Shown here piece after piece: positions 34,962 through 45,061 of a stretch of 64,000 nt of DNA (positions within the stretch are counted from its first letter, which is position 1; each line of letters starts with the position of its first letter). Origin of the DNA: JALNZF01 sp964447405 (GTDB taxonomy: Bacteria > Nitrospirota > UBA9217); contig CAYUSP010000005.1 of the NCBI GenBank assembly GCA_964447405.1, forward strand, positions 120,039 through 184,038. The letters run 5' to 3'. Under the pieces are notes generated by a model, which made no database searches, was not told where the DNA came from, and saw only the letters and a program-made list of their open reading frames with translations. The position numbers and the translations under genes were made by a program.

Positions 34962-35429
34962 CTATTGATCGAATAAGATCACCGCCTGATACGGTGTGAG
35001 TGCAACAGGATCGGCCTCTGATTCTTTATACGGGCATAATATCGAATACTGAGGAGAACAACGTAAAATCCCGATATGGTAGTGTTGCCGGATGGGGACA
35101 CCCGAACTGTCGTGCCGAAAGGTTTCGATTGGCATGTAATAAAAGTAGCCGTCCGGTTCTGACTGGTTTATGACTTCCGGAAATGGTTGATCACTGGTTG
35201 TGACGATTCCCGGTTCCATCTGTTCTGAGTATGATAAACGCACTATTCTCGGCTGCTGTCGGTCCTGAATCATGACAAGACGTATGTAATTTCCCGCGGG
35301 AAGGTTCACAACCCTGGCTACGGGCGCTGCGGGATTTGTTCCGGTCGGGTATGAGATTTCGAAGGTCATGGTATACGGGGCTATATAGGGCTCGCCTGGT
35401 TCGTTCAATTTACCGTTCGGGTAACTCAT
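34962..35429 (-). CDS. Hypothetical protein, possibly part of a disrupted gene
   Basis: The 155-residue protein starts MSYPNGKLNEPGEPYIAPYT. It is rich in Pro, Tyr and hydrophobic beta-type sequence, for example NLPAGNYIRLVMIQ and EPDGYFYYMPIETF. I do not recognise a family. There is no signal peptide, unusual for this surface-protein region. An in-frame stop lies only a few codons upstream, and a remnant of a related gene follows at once, so this may be the 5' remains of a once longer coding sequence or a small cytoplasmic protein. The order 882-residue gene, this gene, fragment is all leftward. Confidence 0.4.
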   Translation of the reverse strand: MSYPNGKLNEPGEPYIAPYTMTFEISYPTGTNPAAPVARVVNLPAGNYIRLVMIQDRQQPRIVRLSYSEQMEPGIVTTSDQPFPEVINQSEPDGYFYYMPIETFRHDSSGVPIRQHYHIGILRCSPQYSILCPYKESEADPVALTPYQAVILFDQ

Positions 35430-35504
35430 ACTATATTCCCCTATGCTGCCTCACCAAGCGCTGCTTTACTTACCTTCAATAGCGGGCTATTACATCAACA
35501 CTTA

Positions 35505-38114
35505 TTAAGGGAATTTAAGAATGACGTCAAAAGAAGCTGCGCCAAAAGAACCCCCGATTGTTTTTAGCGTTTTGCACGTTGGGGATCCATTAACGATGCT
35601 ACATTCTATTATGTCGCCGCCCTGCCATCCTATGTTTTTATGATACGGATTATCGGCACTAATCAACCTGTGCCTAGGAACAGCCCCCATTTCATCAGAC
35701 GTGTATGAATAGTTATAATTTTCATTATAGAAACTTTGCTTTGCGTCTTTTCTCAACATGGTTATTACCTGTCTGGGCGGATACGCCCCTATCCATGGCG
35801 CAAGTTCAAGAGGCGCAGGACTGGCTAATTCAACAAGTTGATTATAATTTACCCACGGAAGGTTAGCGTATTGGTAGTCGTGCATGACTGGATAAGGATA
35901 CTGAAAATGAGCGTAAGCATATTGGGTTTCATTATAAATAGCGATGGGGTAATAATAATCGACCATGCTCCCCGCTAGGATCTCTAAACAGGGGTGCCCG
36001 CTGTTCGAGTCGCAATTGTCGAGTAAAGCTCCACCTGTGCATAAAGACGTAACTGAATGCTCAAGCTTTCCCCCAAAATAGACGCCGAAAGTAGCCTTAT
36101 GTTCTAAATCATAAAGAGTCCTCAAGCCTGTATTCGAGTTGTTTCCAACATTCACATATTGAATTTCTGAATATTGGCCAAAAGGTTTAAGAATCGCGCC
36201 ATTGTAATAAAAATCCATTAATAATAATTGCTCCGTACTTCCAGTCACCTGAGAAAAAGCCCCACCACTACCGCATTCGGGCAAAACTGCTTCATCTGTA
36301 TACGCTGCGGTATAATACGGCACATTATACACGATTCCATTGTAATGGATTGTCTTACTGGCTTCGTTGATAGTGAACTTATGAAAATCATACTGGTAAT
36401 TCAAGCCAAGAGAAGATACTATTAATTCATCGTAGTTGCTTAAATTAAATCTAACAATAACTCTTGTATATGGATTTGATGCATTTGAAAAAGGGAGGAT
36501 GTTAAAACTTGCTGAAATCGGCCCACTTTCCGTATAAACATTCAAATTAAGCCATTGGTTATCAGAAGTGGTGTAGGCCTCTACGTGACGTCCGGTTATG
36601 CATTGCTCAGTTTTTACCACCTTGCCAACCACTGCCCCTTGCTCCGATCCCATCTGGCCCTTGAATACAAGCATATATTTACATGGCTCTTTGGCATTGG
36701 CGGGTGGAGTGAATGATAGGCTGGTGCTTTGGCTGTTGGCATCGATCGTGAGGTTCCATGGCGTTATTAATAATATGCGATTGCCGCCTGCATTATCGTA
36801 ATAGAGACTAAAGACACCGGTCATCTTTTCGTTTGTAAGGTTTTTGATTATGTATTTATCAGCATTATTCGGATCGGAAACCATATCAATCTTTCCGCGG
36901 AAGAAATAGTCAAGTAACGCGGCGGAGTAACCCACGGCGCGGGGGATAAGCATCTTTGCATAATCTTTATGGCATTCTGTGTCCTGATAAAATGTCCTCT
37001 CATAAAGAGTCGTACCTTCTACAGCATTTGTTAAATAAGTCGGCTTGACAAAGTGTTCAATAAGTTCACCGTCACCGATTTTCTTAATCCAGAACCCAGT
37101 ATCAGCTATACCGTCCTCGGCTGTTTTGGTCTCCGGGAGCTTATTCTGGTTTATGTAATCTTGAACGTCGGTGCTTGACTTCCTTGGATAAGGGAAATAA
37201 TGCTTGTCACTTGTCGGCTTTTCTTCAGCGAATATCGTGTGTTGGCTTGCAAAGTTGGCGTTCGTATATTCCGCCAACCCTTGCGTAAGTCCCGTGGATG
37301 TCGCTGAGCCGTTGTATTGGTCCGTATCAACAAACAGAGCAGCGGGCGTCAAACTCCGGCTGGAATAAGTAGAATCGAGCGAGTATGCCGAAGGGTCAAG
37401 CAACATGGTCGGCGGTATGGGGTTTGCGGCAAGCGCATTTATGAAACTACTCTTCCCTGCAGCCCATGGTTCAAGGTTTAAGCCGCCTGTTTGATTATGG
37501 TCCCAGGGATGTGCATCATTCCTTACATGGTCTGGCTGCGAAGCATCCTGGATGAGATGTATCTGGTGACCAAGCCCTCTGAACATTTGTGCAAAATATG
37601 CCTGTCGTTCCGCATCGGTATTTTTGGTAAGCGCATTATAGAATAAGCCCCTTACCGCCTGCCATGACCAATCTCCGCCAAGCCAACCGGATTGTTTCGC
37701 GCTGTCCTGCGCCCAGAGCAAGGAGGATTCTCCGGTATAATGAAACCCAGCAACCGTATCATCCAAGCCTGCTGCGGTCCAGGATTTTAAAGGATTATGG
37801 AAATGGTTGATATATCTTGCTGTGCCGGCAATCCCCTGAGATTTGCTACCGGCGTCTTCGAGCTGGGCGCCGTCTCGAATCCAGTCTCTAATCTTCTGTT
37901 TATCGTTACCCCTCAGGAAATATTCATCTAGCCCATTATTAAACCCAAGATTTCCGAGACAATCTCCTTTACCTTTACTTAGAACAGAATTCTCGGCTGC
38001 ATATTCGGAGAGATATTTATGAGTAACTTCATTATCCCAGGCCATTGAATTAATAGAGAGAGCAGATTCAATGAAGACACACAGGGTCAACATAACGATT
38101 ACTTTTCTACTCAT
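35505..38114 (-). CDS. Zinc-phospholipase-C-like secreted protein
   Basis: The 869-residue protein (start ATG 38114, RBS GGAAAGG) has a signal peptide (KVIVMLTLCVFIESALSIN...). Its N-terminal domain is similar to the zinc-dependent phospholipase C/S1-P1-nuclease fold: MAWDNEVTHKYLSEYA, RYINHFHNP and GHQIHLIQDASQPDHVRNDAH (about 170-195). These supply His/Asp/Trp metal ligands, including the new mature N-terminal Trp. The remaining 600 residues show no named domain and are beta-rich. Its start overlaps the lipoprotein gene before it by 8 bp, so they are probably co-translated. Whether it cleaves lipids or is a structural relative cannot be said. Confidence 0.72.
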   Translation of the reverse strand: MSRKVIVMLTLCVFIESALSINSMAWDNEVTHKYLSEYAAENSVLSKGKGDCLGNLGFNNGLDEYFLRGNDKQKIRDWIRDGAQLEDAGSKSQGIAGTARYINHFHNPLKSWTAAGLDDTVAGFHYTGESSLLWAQDSAKQSGWLGGDWSWQAVRGLFYNALTKNTDAERQAYFAQMFRGLGHQIHLIQDASQPDHVRNDAHPWDHNQTGGLNLEPWAAGKSSFINALAANPIPPTMLLDPSAYSLDSTYSSRSLTPAALFVDTDQYNGSATSTGLTQGLAEYTNANFASQHTIFAEEKPTSDKHYFPYPRKSSTDVQDYINQNKLPETKTAEDGIADTGFWIKKIGDGELIEHFVKPTYLTNAVEGTTLYERTFYQDTECHKDYAKMLIPRAVGYSAALLDYFFRGKIDMVSDPNNADKYIIKNLTNEKMTGVFSLYYDNAGGNRILLITPWNLTIDANSQSTSLSFTPPANAKEPCKYMLVFKGQMGSEQGAVVGKVVKTEQCITGRHVEAYTTSDNQWLNLNVYTESGPISASFNILPFSNASNPYTRVIVRFNLSNYDELIVSSLGLNYQYDFHKFTINEASKTIHYNGIVYNVPYYTAAYTDEAVLPECGSGGAFSQVTGSTEQLLLMDFYYNGAILKPFGQYSEIQYVNVGNNSNTGLRTLYDLEHKATFGVYFGGKLEHSVTSLCTGGALLDNCDSNSGHPCLEILAGSMVDYYYPIAIYNETQYAYAHFQYPYPVMHDYQYANLPWVNYNQLVELASPAPLELAPWIGAYPPRQVITMLRKDAKQSFYNENYNYSYTSDEMGAVPRHRLISADNPYHKNIGWQGGDIIECSIVNGSPTCKTLKTIGGSFGAASFDVILKFP

Positions 38115-38682
38115 ATTTTTCACCTTTCCAGATACCGCGAGTTGGCAAACCACGTTCTTTATCGTTTTTATCGATCTCTATTAACATCAATATCACATTC
38201 TTTAAAAGAGCTTCTGATGGAGGACCAGATGGGCCACTTTGTTTCCGTCTCTCTTCCATCGTCAAGCTCTTAAGAGGGATGATCGGCTTATTCTCGTCCC
38301 ACTTAATTTTTCCACTGAGTGGTACATCTTCTCTTAATGACTCCCAATGTGCAGGGCCGATATATTCATATCCCGCTTTGAAAATCAAGAAATTCATGGG
38401 TTCAAGGTTGCTCATTATTTTTAAGCCCATGCCGGTTATTGCAAAATCGCCGTTCTTATCAGTCACAGCTTCTCGCGCATCATAATAGCTATGTACGCCG
38501 CCAGCGACCGTATGCGCCACCGTGGACCACGTCCCGAGCACAACGACCCCTTCGATCGGTTCTTTCGTGTCGGCATCGACTATTTTCCCGCTGTATGTCC
38601 CATCATAGCGTATTGCATATGAGCAACCGAGAGTCAGTGACATTAAAATCACGCTGATTATCAAATAAATCTTCGCTTTCAT
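38107..38682 (-). CDS. Lipoprotein with carboxypeptidase-regulatory-like domain
   Basis: The 191-residue protein has a lipoprotein signal, lipobox LTLGC (Cys20), and a carboxypeptidase-regulatory-like beta-sandwich (about 28-110). The latter shows GKIVDADTKEPIEGVVVLGT and REAVTDKNGDFAITG. A Lys/Glu-rich C-terminal tail follows. It overlaps the phospholipase-like gene by 8 bp, so it may anchor or accompany that protein at the surface. Function unknown. Confidence 0.72.
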   Translation of the reverse strand: MKAKIYLIISVILMSLTLGCSYAIRYDGTYSGKIVDADTKEPIEGVVVLGTWSTVAHTVAGGVHSYYDAREAVTDKNGDFAITGMGLKIMSNLEPMNFLIFKAGYEYIGPAHWESLREDVPLSGKIKWDENKPIIPLKSLTMEERRKQSGPSGPPSEALLKNVILMLIEIDKNDKERGLPTRGIWKGEKYE

Positions 38683-38703
38683 GTTCTCCTCGCTCTTATT
38701 CTT

Positions 38704-38730
38704 ATGCGCATCATCTGCGCATTTTATTTT
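38704..38730 (+). terminator. Weak hairpin with plus-strand T-run
   Basis: ATGCGCA (38704-38710) and TGCGCAT (38716-38722) form a 7-bp stem with a 5-nt loop, followed by TTTTATTTT on the plus strand. The genes on both sides run leftward, so it would act only on antisense transcripts. Low confidence. Confidence 0.25.
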
Positions 38731-38733
38731 TGC

Positions 38734-41700
38734 CTAAAATCTATCCAAGGTCCATGTGCCGTTTGAATCCCTTGTGAAATATATATAGAACGTGATCGGC
38801 GTTGGCTGTCCTCCGTAAATTTCATCTCTTCTAATACGATACTTTGCCGCTGACTCGGTCACGTAAATAAGTTGAATGTCCTGCATGTCCTGTCCTATTG
38901 ATTTTACATTTTGCCCGAGTGCCGTGAATAACTCTGAGTAAAGGCTATGCGTTGCTGAATTGAAGTATCCGACTGCCTCCGCGATATCCCCACGGATCAT
39001 CGCATCTTTCATTCCAATCCAAATCGGCTTAAAGACGCTGTCCACATCATTGGGATCAAGCACGTTCACGATCGCCGTATCCTTGAATTGGTTCCCTGCT
39101 GTATCGGCCATAATGACGGTCGTAAGATATAATCCGGTATGCTCATAGCTTACGTTCACATTCGCATGGCTGTAGCACGTCAGTTCGTTTAAACCAGCTC
39201 CAGTGAAATCCCAGTTAAAACTTGCGATGTCAGTTGTTGACAAGGAAGAGACGATGAGTGCCGCGTCGAGCAGGGTTTTGCCGTCTTGTTTCAGGGTCGG
39301 GATGCCTATACTCGGTGCTGCCCGAAGTGTGATATCGTTGGTTGTGCCCGTTCCTGTCACAACTACCAAAGCCTGATGCTTCCCTCCGTTCTTGTCTGTT
39401 GCCGTAATCGTAAAGGAGTTGTCCCCAGCCATGACCGGAACCTGAGCGGCGAAGAACTTGCCGTTTACCATGGCCAGGTAGCTACCACTTCCGGTGCTGT
39501 TGGTTACAAGCACGCTGACACTGTTCACGGGTATGGTTGTGTCCATGGCGCCTTTGATTAGTGCCTTTGTTCCGTTTATCGTAGAGTAGTTTGAAGGTGA
39601 GGCGATCCATACCTCGTTGTTTATCGTGGGCACGATGATACCACTGGCAAAACTGCTTGATTGAACGAGATAGGTTCCCGTGCCCATGCAATATATGTTC
39701 GTATTGTCATTTCCGCCAATACCGCCAGATGAAGTATCTATCGTAAAATTAACCTGAGAGTATCCAACATTCCGCGCGGCATCCATGGCCTCCACCCGTA
39801 CAGAGTGGCTACCGCTGGAAAGCGCATCAAGCGTATTACCGGAGACCTTATCAACCACAACGTTATCAACCTTCACAATAACAGAACCTTCGTTTACCGA
39901 ATAGGTCAGTACGGGCATGTTGTTCCACAAGCCGGGAGATGGTGAAGTAATAGTGACTATGGGGGCGATTGTATCAACAGTAAAGGTAACTTCCGCGTAG
40001 CCAATGTTTCCTGAAGCACTTGTTGCTTCCACTCGCACCGTGTGAACGCCATCTGACAACATGTCGAATGCGTCTCCGGAGATTTTTTGTACAACTTTAC
40101 CGTCTAGCCTAACTATATTCGTTGTAGATTCACTATTCACGGTGTAACTGAGAACTGGTCTCATTTTTTTCGTCAAACCAGATGTTGGTGATGTAATGGT
40201 TACAATGGGAAATACTGTATCCACGATAAAGGTTATTTCGTCAACACCAATTATTCCATTCGCATCCACAGCTTCCACGCGCACCGTGTGGCTGCCCTCG
40301 CTGAGCGAATCGAGCATATCACCTGAGACCTTGCCCTTCACTTCACCATCCACTTTTACGGTCGTCACTGCGTCGCTTTTGTTGACGCTGAAGCTGATAA
40401 CGGGTGTCTTATTCGGAGTGTAGCCGGCAGCCGGCGAGGTAATGGTCACTTCCGTGGGTCCTGCGTCAAGCTGTATCGATGCGTTGTACATAGACGACCA
40501 GTTGCCTGCCGCATCCTGAAACATGACATAGACCGTCTTTGTCCCGTTCAATGACCCGATTATCCAGCTCTTGTACGTGGCGTAGGGCTCGGGACTCGAC
40601 CATGTCGTACCATCGGTGCTGAATTTCATGAAAGCCACTCCACTGGTCATGTCCCAGGCGTTCAGAGTCAAGGTGACTGAGGTGGCGTTTGTTGTGGCCG
40701 ATCCATTGCTAATCAGGATCGCATCATCAGTCGAGAAAATATAATGCGGCCTTGTCCAGCCTCCCCGGTAACCCAGCTCTTGAGCCGCGTTGCCCCAATT
40801 CACTCCCCAAGTCCATAAGGAGCCGTCGGTCCGAAGCGCGAGAGTGTGGCATCTGCCCGCGGAAATCGATACCCAATTCGTATCAGAACCGATCTGGACC
40901 GGAACATATCGATCGATCTGTGATCCATCTCCCAGCTGGCCGCCTACCCTGGGCTCGCACTCGTTGTTCCCCCAGGCCCAGAGAGAACCATCGGACTTGA
41001 GCGCAACCGTATGGTATCCACCAGCGGAAATCGCCGCCCAATTCGTATCAGAGCCGATCTGGACCGGAGTAAATTGCTCTGCGCCGGAGCTGTCTCCGTT
41101 TCCCAGCTGGCCGAAATCGTTGCTTCCCCAGGCCCAGAGAGATCCGTCGGTCTTGAGCGCTATTGTGTGATAGTCTCCCGCGGATAGAGCGGACCAATTC
41201 ATCTCATCGTTGATTTGCATAGGAATTGGATACATCTCGACACCCGCTATACCCAGCTGTCCGTATCTATTTGAGCCCCAGGCCCACAGCGTGCCATCGG
41301 ACTTGAGCGCCGCAACATGCTCCTCGCCATTTGAGACAGCGACCCAATCCGCATCAGATCCGATCTGATCGAGTGTTTGGCGGCGGCCTGTCTCCCATAA
41401 GGCGCCCTCGCTATCCAGCATCGTAGGGCCCAGGCCGAATGAGCCTTTTGCGGATATTGCCATCCAATTAGTTTCATCATCAATAAGGGCAGGGATAAAA
41501 TCATTCGAGATGGTGATGAATGGATTATATCCCCACCCCCACAGCGATCCATCGGACCTCACAGCCAGACTGCCTTCAAAACCAGAAGATACATCTGCCC
41601 ATGCACGGGTATCACCTACTGCGCTGGGCATACTGGCGGTCCTATAACCGAACTCGATCATCTTCCCCCACCACCACATATTGCCGTCGCTCGTTATAGC

Positions 41701-44700
41701 GGCAGAATGACTATCTCCGGCCGCGATCTTACTGAAATGCATCATGCTCGCATTCAGAGGGAGCGTGGCATCGACAATAATATTCACCTCTGCGAATGCA
41801 GTGAATCCCGAAGCATCAGTCGTTTCGACGCGCACCGTGTGCGGTCCGTCAGCCAGCGCATCCAGCCGATCGCCGAATATCTTACTTACTGTCACCCCAT
41901 CCACGATGACGCTCACCGTTCCGTAATCGACCGTGTAGTTTAAAACCGGCATGTTGTTATTCGAAAGCCCTGTTGCTGGTGATACTATGCTCACGCTCGG
42001 AGCATAGGAAACCACCATAAACGATGCCTCGGCAAAACCTGTATTGCCAGCCGTATCCGTGGATTCCACTCTGATTGTATGCGGACCGTTATCCAGAGAA
42101 TCGAGAATGGTGCCTGCATTTTTGGATACGATGGATCCATCGAGCATTACTACAATGTTTCCATCGCTGACAAGATAGTTGAAGATAGGGTCCTTCAACG
42201 TGGTCGAACCGGCTGCGGGTGAAGTAATTACGACAGTCGGAGCAACGGTGTCCAGTTCAATAGAGCTTGTATATGCAGGAGACCAGTTCCCTGCACTGTC
42301 CCCGAATCGTGCATAAACCGTCTTTGTTCCATCGCCAGGAAAAAGGACCCATACCTTCGTGGCAACAAAGGGCTCTGCATTGGACCATGTTGCATTGTCA
42401 TTACTGAACTGCATCCGGGAGACCCCGCTCCGGTCATCCGTCGCATGCAACATGAGCGTTACAGTAGTATTGCTGCATATCGCAGCACCATTGTTGATTA
42501 TGATCGATCCTGCCGGCGGTGCGATGTCAGAACCTATATAGACCACGTTCCCCGCAACAGTATTGTTCGACTTGTCCGAGTCACGTATCTGATTGAAAAC
42601 ATCCGCGAGCGCTATGATGTAGTACGCGCCGGGAGGCACGCGCACCGGGATCGTTACCAGGGTGTTGGCGGAATTCGTTGCGCCCGAGGCAAGGCTGCCT
42701 AATGAACGGGCGCCCAGATAATAGCTGGTTGCCGTGATAGACGAGTCCAGTGACAAGTACAGGCCAATGGTAAATCCGCTTCCCGATGCACCACCCGAGG
42801 GAAGAGCCTGTACCATACTGTATACCGGAATGGCGCTGCCCGTTGCCGCGCTCGCGGGCGAGGATACTGCGATCATCGCAAGGTCAGGCCCCAAGATCCG
42901 TATCTGGTGGCCGGCCAGGGTGTTATTGGATCGGTCCGTATCGGGAATCTGCTCATGGATATCCGCGATCGCAATGATATAATAGGTTCCGGGCAGCACC
43001 CGGGCCGGGATAGTGACAGTGGTGTTTGCGGAATTCGTTGCGCCGGAGGCAAGGTTGCTAATGGTCCGGCTGCCGAGGTAGATGCTCGAGGATGTGATAG
43101 CGCTGCTCTCCGACAGATAGAAGCCCACGGAGAAGGCTGCGCCCGCAGCACCGGTGGAAGATCGGGCCTGTACCGCATTGTCCACCTGGATCGAACTTCC
43201 GTTCAAGCCCGTGGAGGGATTTGAGACCGCTGTCATCGCGAGGTCAGGACCTGCGATCGAGATCTGGTTGCCTGACAAGGTATTATTCGATCGGTCGGTG
43301 TCCGTGGTCTGGGTGTAGATATCCGCGATCGCACTTACGTAATAGTTACCCGCAGCAAGAGCAGCAGGGATCGTGACTAGCGTGTTCGCGGTGCTCGTTC
43401 CTCCAGAGGCAAGACTGCTCACGACGCGGCTACCCAGGTAGATGCTCGACGTGCTGACCTCGCTGGTCATGGATAAGTAAATGCCCGTGTAAAATACTCC
43501 GCTGGTTCCCGGGCCCTGGTTCCGGACCGTGTTTGTCACCATGATCGCATTGCCGCGCGGAGCTTGTGCGACTGTTGAGGAAACCATGGTCATGATAACA
43601 TCAGAAACAGCCGGTGATTTCCCGTTTCCCGTTATGATGATCTCGTTCCCGATAATCGCATTATTCGACCTTTCCGAATCCAGTGTCTGATTGAAGATGT
43701 CTGCGATGGCTGCAATATAATACTTCCCCGGTGGTATTCGGGATGGAATGGTGATTGATGTGCTGGCGGAATTCGTTGCACCCGAGGCAAGGCTGCTGAT
43801 GGTCCTGCTGCCCAGATATTTGCTCTGTGTTGACATCGAGTTGGTCGGCGACAGGTACAATCCAACAGTGAACCCGCTTCCCGATGCCCCGCCCGAGGGA
43901 AGGGCATGCACCACGCTGTATATCTGTATCGCGCTGCCCGTTGCCGCGCTCGCGGGCGAGGACACTGAGATCATCGCAAGGTCAGGCCCGGCGATCATAA
44001 TCTGGTTGCCGGCAAGGACATTGTTCGTCCGGTCAGTGTCGGGTATTTGTTGGTAGATGTCGGCTATCGCTGCGATATAATAAGTACCGGGCAAGACCCG
44101 GGCCGGGATGGTGACTGTCGTGTTTGCGGAATTCGATGCGCCCGAAGCAAGGGCGCCCACAGCGCGGCTGCCTAGATAGATGCTCGATGTAGTTATACTG
44201 CTGCCGGGCGAAAGGTACAGACCGATGTGCATCGCGGCGCCTGAAGCGCCTGCTGAAGACCGGGCCATGACCGTATTGCTGACCACGATAGCGCTGCCGG
44301 TCATACCCGTGGACGGTGCCGAAACCGCGGTCATCGCCAGGTCAGGACCTGCTATGGTGATCTGGTTGCCTGCGATAGCATTATTCGATCGGTCCGTATC
44401 CGTGATCTGGCTGTAAATATCCGCGATCGCACCGACGTAATAGGAGCCCGCAGCGAGAGTGGCCGGGATTGTGACTGAAGTGTTCGCAGTGCTCGTTCCT
44501 CCGGAGGCAAGGCTGTTCACAACGCGCTGCCCAAGAAAGATGCTTGATGTTGTGACCTCGCTGGTCAGGGACAAATAGATGCCCGTATAAAATGCGCCGC
44601 TGCTTCCAACGCCCCGGTTCCTGACCGCATTCGTCACCACGATCGAATTGCCGCGAAGAGCGATCGTCGCAGTTGCAACCGATGAAACAGCGACATCAAC

Positions 44701-44799
44701 TGCCAGCGCAGTGGCTGATGAGGCAAGTATACACAGACCCAGGCAAACAGCCAACCATGCGGATGCCAATTTACTATCCAGGCGTACTGATAAGGTCAT
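38734..44799 (-). CDS. Giant CARDB/Ig-like/RCC1 surface protein
   Basis: The 2021-residue protein has an N-terminal signal peptide (about 10-35, SAWLAVCLGLCILASSATAL). Six CARDB domains occupy about 33-765, each of about 122 residues (ASGATNSANTTVTIP and DTDRSNN motifs), in the order A-B-C-A'-B'-C'. Then come Ig-like domains (about 765-1010), RCC1-type propeller repeats (about 1015-1370; SDGSLWAWGSN), more Ig-like domains to about 1690, and a C-terminal part with a PKD-like repeat and a conserved FKPIWIGMKDAMIRGDIAEA tail. The start has RBS GAGGTGATC. CARDB and Ig domains support adhesion and binding of surface polymers. No cell-wall sorting or PEP-CTERM signal is seen at the C-terminus, so how it is retained at the surface is unclear. 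Confidence 0.85.
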   Translation of the reverse strand: MTLSVRLDSKLASAWLAVCLGLCILASSATALAVDVAVSSVATATIALRGNSIVVTNAVRNRGVGSSGAFYTGIYLSLTSEVTTSSIFLGQRVVNSLASGGTSTANTSVTIPATLAAGSYYVGAIADIYSQITDTDRSNNAIAGNQITIAGPDLAMTAVSAPSTGMTGSAIVVSNTVMARSSAGASGAAMHIGLYLSPGSSITTSSIYLGSRAVGALASGASNSANTTVTIPARVLPGTYYIAAIADIYQQIPDTDRTNNVLAGNQIMIAGPDLAMISVSSPASAATGSAIQIYSVVHALPSGGASGSGFTVGLYLSPTNSMSTQSKYLGSRTISSLASGATNSASTSITIPSRIPPGKYYIAAIADIFNQTLDSERSNNAIIGNEIIITGNGKSPAVSDVIMTMVSSTVAQAPRGNAIMVTNTVRNQGPGTSGVFYTGIYLSMTSEVSTSSIYLGSRVVSSLASGGTSTANTLVTIPAALAAGNYYVSAIADIYTQTTDTDRSNNTLSGNQISIAGPDLAMTAVSNPSTGLNGSSIQVDNAVQARSSTGAAGAAFSVGFYLSESSAITSSSIYLGSRTISNLASGATNSANTTVTIPARVLPGTYYIIAIADIHEQIPDTDRSNNTLAGHQIRILGPDLAMIAVSSPASAATGSAIPVYSMVQALPSGGASGSGFTIGLYLSLDSSITATSYYLGARSLGSLASGATNSANTLVTIPVRVPPGAYYIIALADVFNQIRDSDKSNNTVAGNVVYIGSDIAPPAGSIIINNGAAICSNTTVTLMLHATDDRSGVSRMQFSNDNATWSNAEPFVATKVWVLFPGDGTKTVYARFGDSAGNWSPAYTSSIELDTVAPTVVITSPAAGSTTLKDPIFNYLVSDGNIVVMLDGSIVSKNAGTILDSLDNGPHTIRVESTDTAGNTGFAEASFMVVSYAPSVSIVSPATGLSNNNMPVLNYTVDYGTVSVIVDGVTVSKIFGDRLDALADGPHTVRVETTDASGFTAFAEVNIIVDATLPLNASMMHFSKIAAGDSHSAAITSDGNMWWWGKMIEFGYRTASMPSAVGDTRAWADVSSGFEGSLAVRSDGSLWGWGYNPFITISNDFIPALIDDETNWMAISAKGSFGLGPTMLDSEGALWETGRRQTLDQIGSDADWVAVSNGEEHVAALKSDGTLWAWGSNRYGQLGIAGVEMYPIPMQINDEMNWSALSAGDYHTIALKTDGSLWAWGSNDFGQLGNGDSSGAEQFTPVQIGSDTNWAAISAGGYHTVALKSDGSLWAWGNNECEPRVGGQLGDGSQIDRYVPVQIGSDTNWVSISAGRCHTLALRTDGSLWTWGVNWGNAAQELGYRGGWTRPHYIFSTDDAILISNGSATTNATSVTLTLNAWDMTSGVAFMKFSTDGTTWSSPEPYATYKSWIIGSLNGTKTVYVMFQDAAGNWSSMYNASIQLDAGPTEVTITSPAAGYTPNKTPVISFSVNKSDAVTTVKVDGEVKGKVSGDMLDSLSEGSHTVRVEAVDANGIIGVDEITFIVDTVFPIVTITSPTSGLTKKMRPVLSYTVNSESTTNIVRLDGKVVQKISGDAFDMLSDGVHTVRVEATSASGNIGYAEVTFTVDTIAPIVTITSPSPGLWNNMPVLTYSVNEGSVIVKVDNVVVDKVSGNTLDALSSGSHSVRVEAMDAARNVGYSQVNFTIDTSSGGIGGNDNTNIYCMGTGTYLVQSSSFASGIIVPTINNEVWIASPSNYSTINGTKALIKGAMDTTIPVNSVSVLVTNSTGSGSYLAMVNGKFFAAQVPVMAGDNSFTITATDKNGGKHQALVVVTGTGTTNDITLRAAPSIGIPTLKQDGKTLLDAALIVSSLSTTDIASFNWDFTGAGLNELTCYSHANVNVSYEHTGLYLTTVIMADTAGNQFKDTAIVNVLDPNDVDSVFKPIWIGMKDAMIRGDIAEAVGYFNSATHSLYSELFTALGQNVKSIGQDMQDIQLIYVTESAAKYRIRRDEIYGGQPTPITFYIYFTRDSNGTWTLDRF
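42535..44700 (-). repeat. Duplicated three-domain CARDB block, period about 1098 bp
   Basis: The two halves of the CARDB region correspond with an offset of 1098 bp (366 codons), for example GACCTCGCTGGTCA at 43456 and 44554. Each contains domains A, B and C. Within a half the domains are less alike than across halves, showing a block duplication of three domains. Confidence 0.75.
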
Positions 44800-45061
44800 T
44801 GCTCGATCACCTCAATGCTCTTGAAGGATTGACTTCGCCATGCAGCGCAATAGCAATGGCCTTTTGTGCGCTACTGCATATTCTATTGTGTGAACGCTTT
44901 AGTTTACGAAGAGGTTATTCGGAATTGCATGGAAGGTATATCATACGCAGAACATTCGGTCAACAAATTAAATGGGGTATTTATGGGTGATAATAATTAT
45001 AATTATAGACAAATTGGGTATTTTCGTAACACTATGAGGACATATTCGTCCTAACGAGCTA

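Noticed and set aside
33351..44700. Repeated sequence that might suggest a CRISPR array
   Set aside because: Repeats are protein-domain units (RCC1, CARDB) in frame with no spacers or cas genes.
45037..45052. Inverted repeat AGGAC-N6-GTCCT
   Set aside because: Only 5-bp arms and no T-run in either direction; not a convincing terminator or operator.
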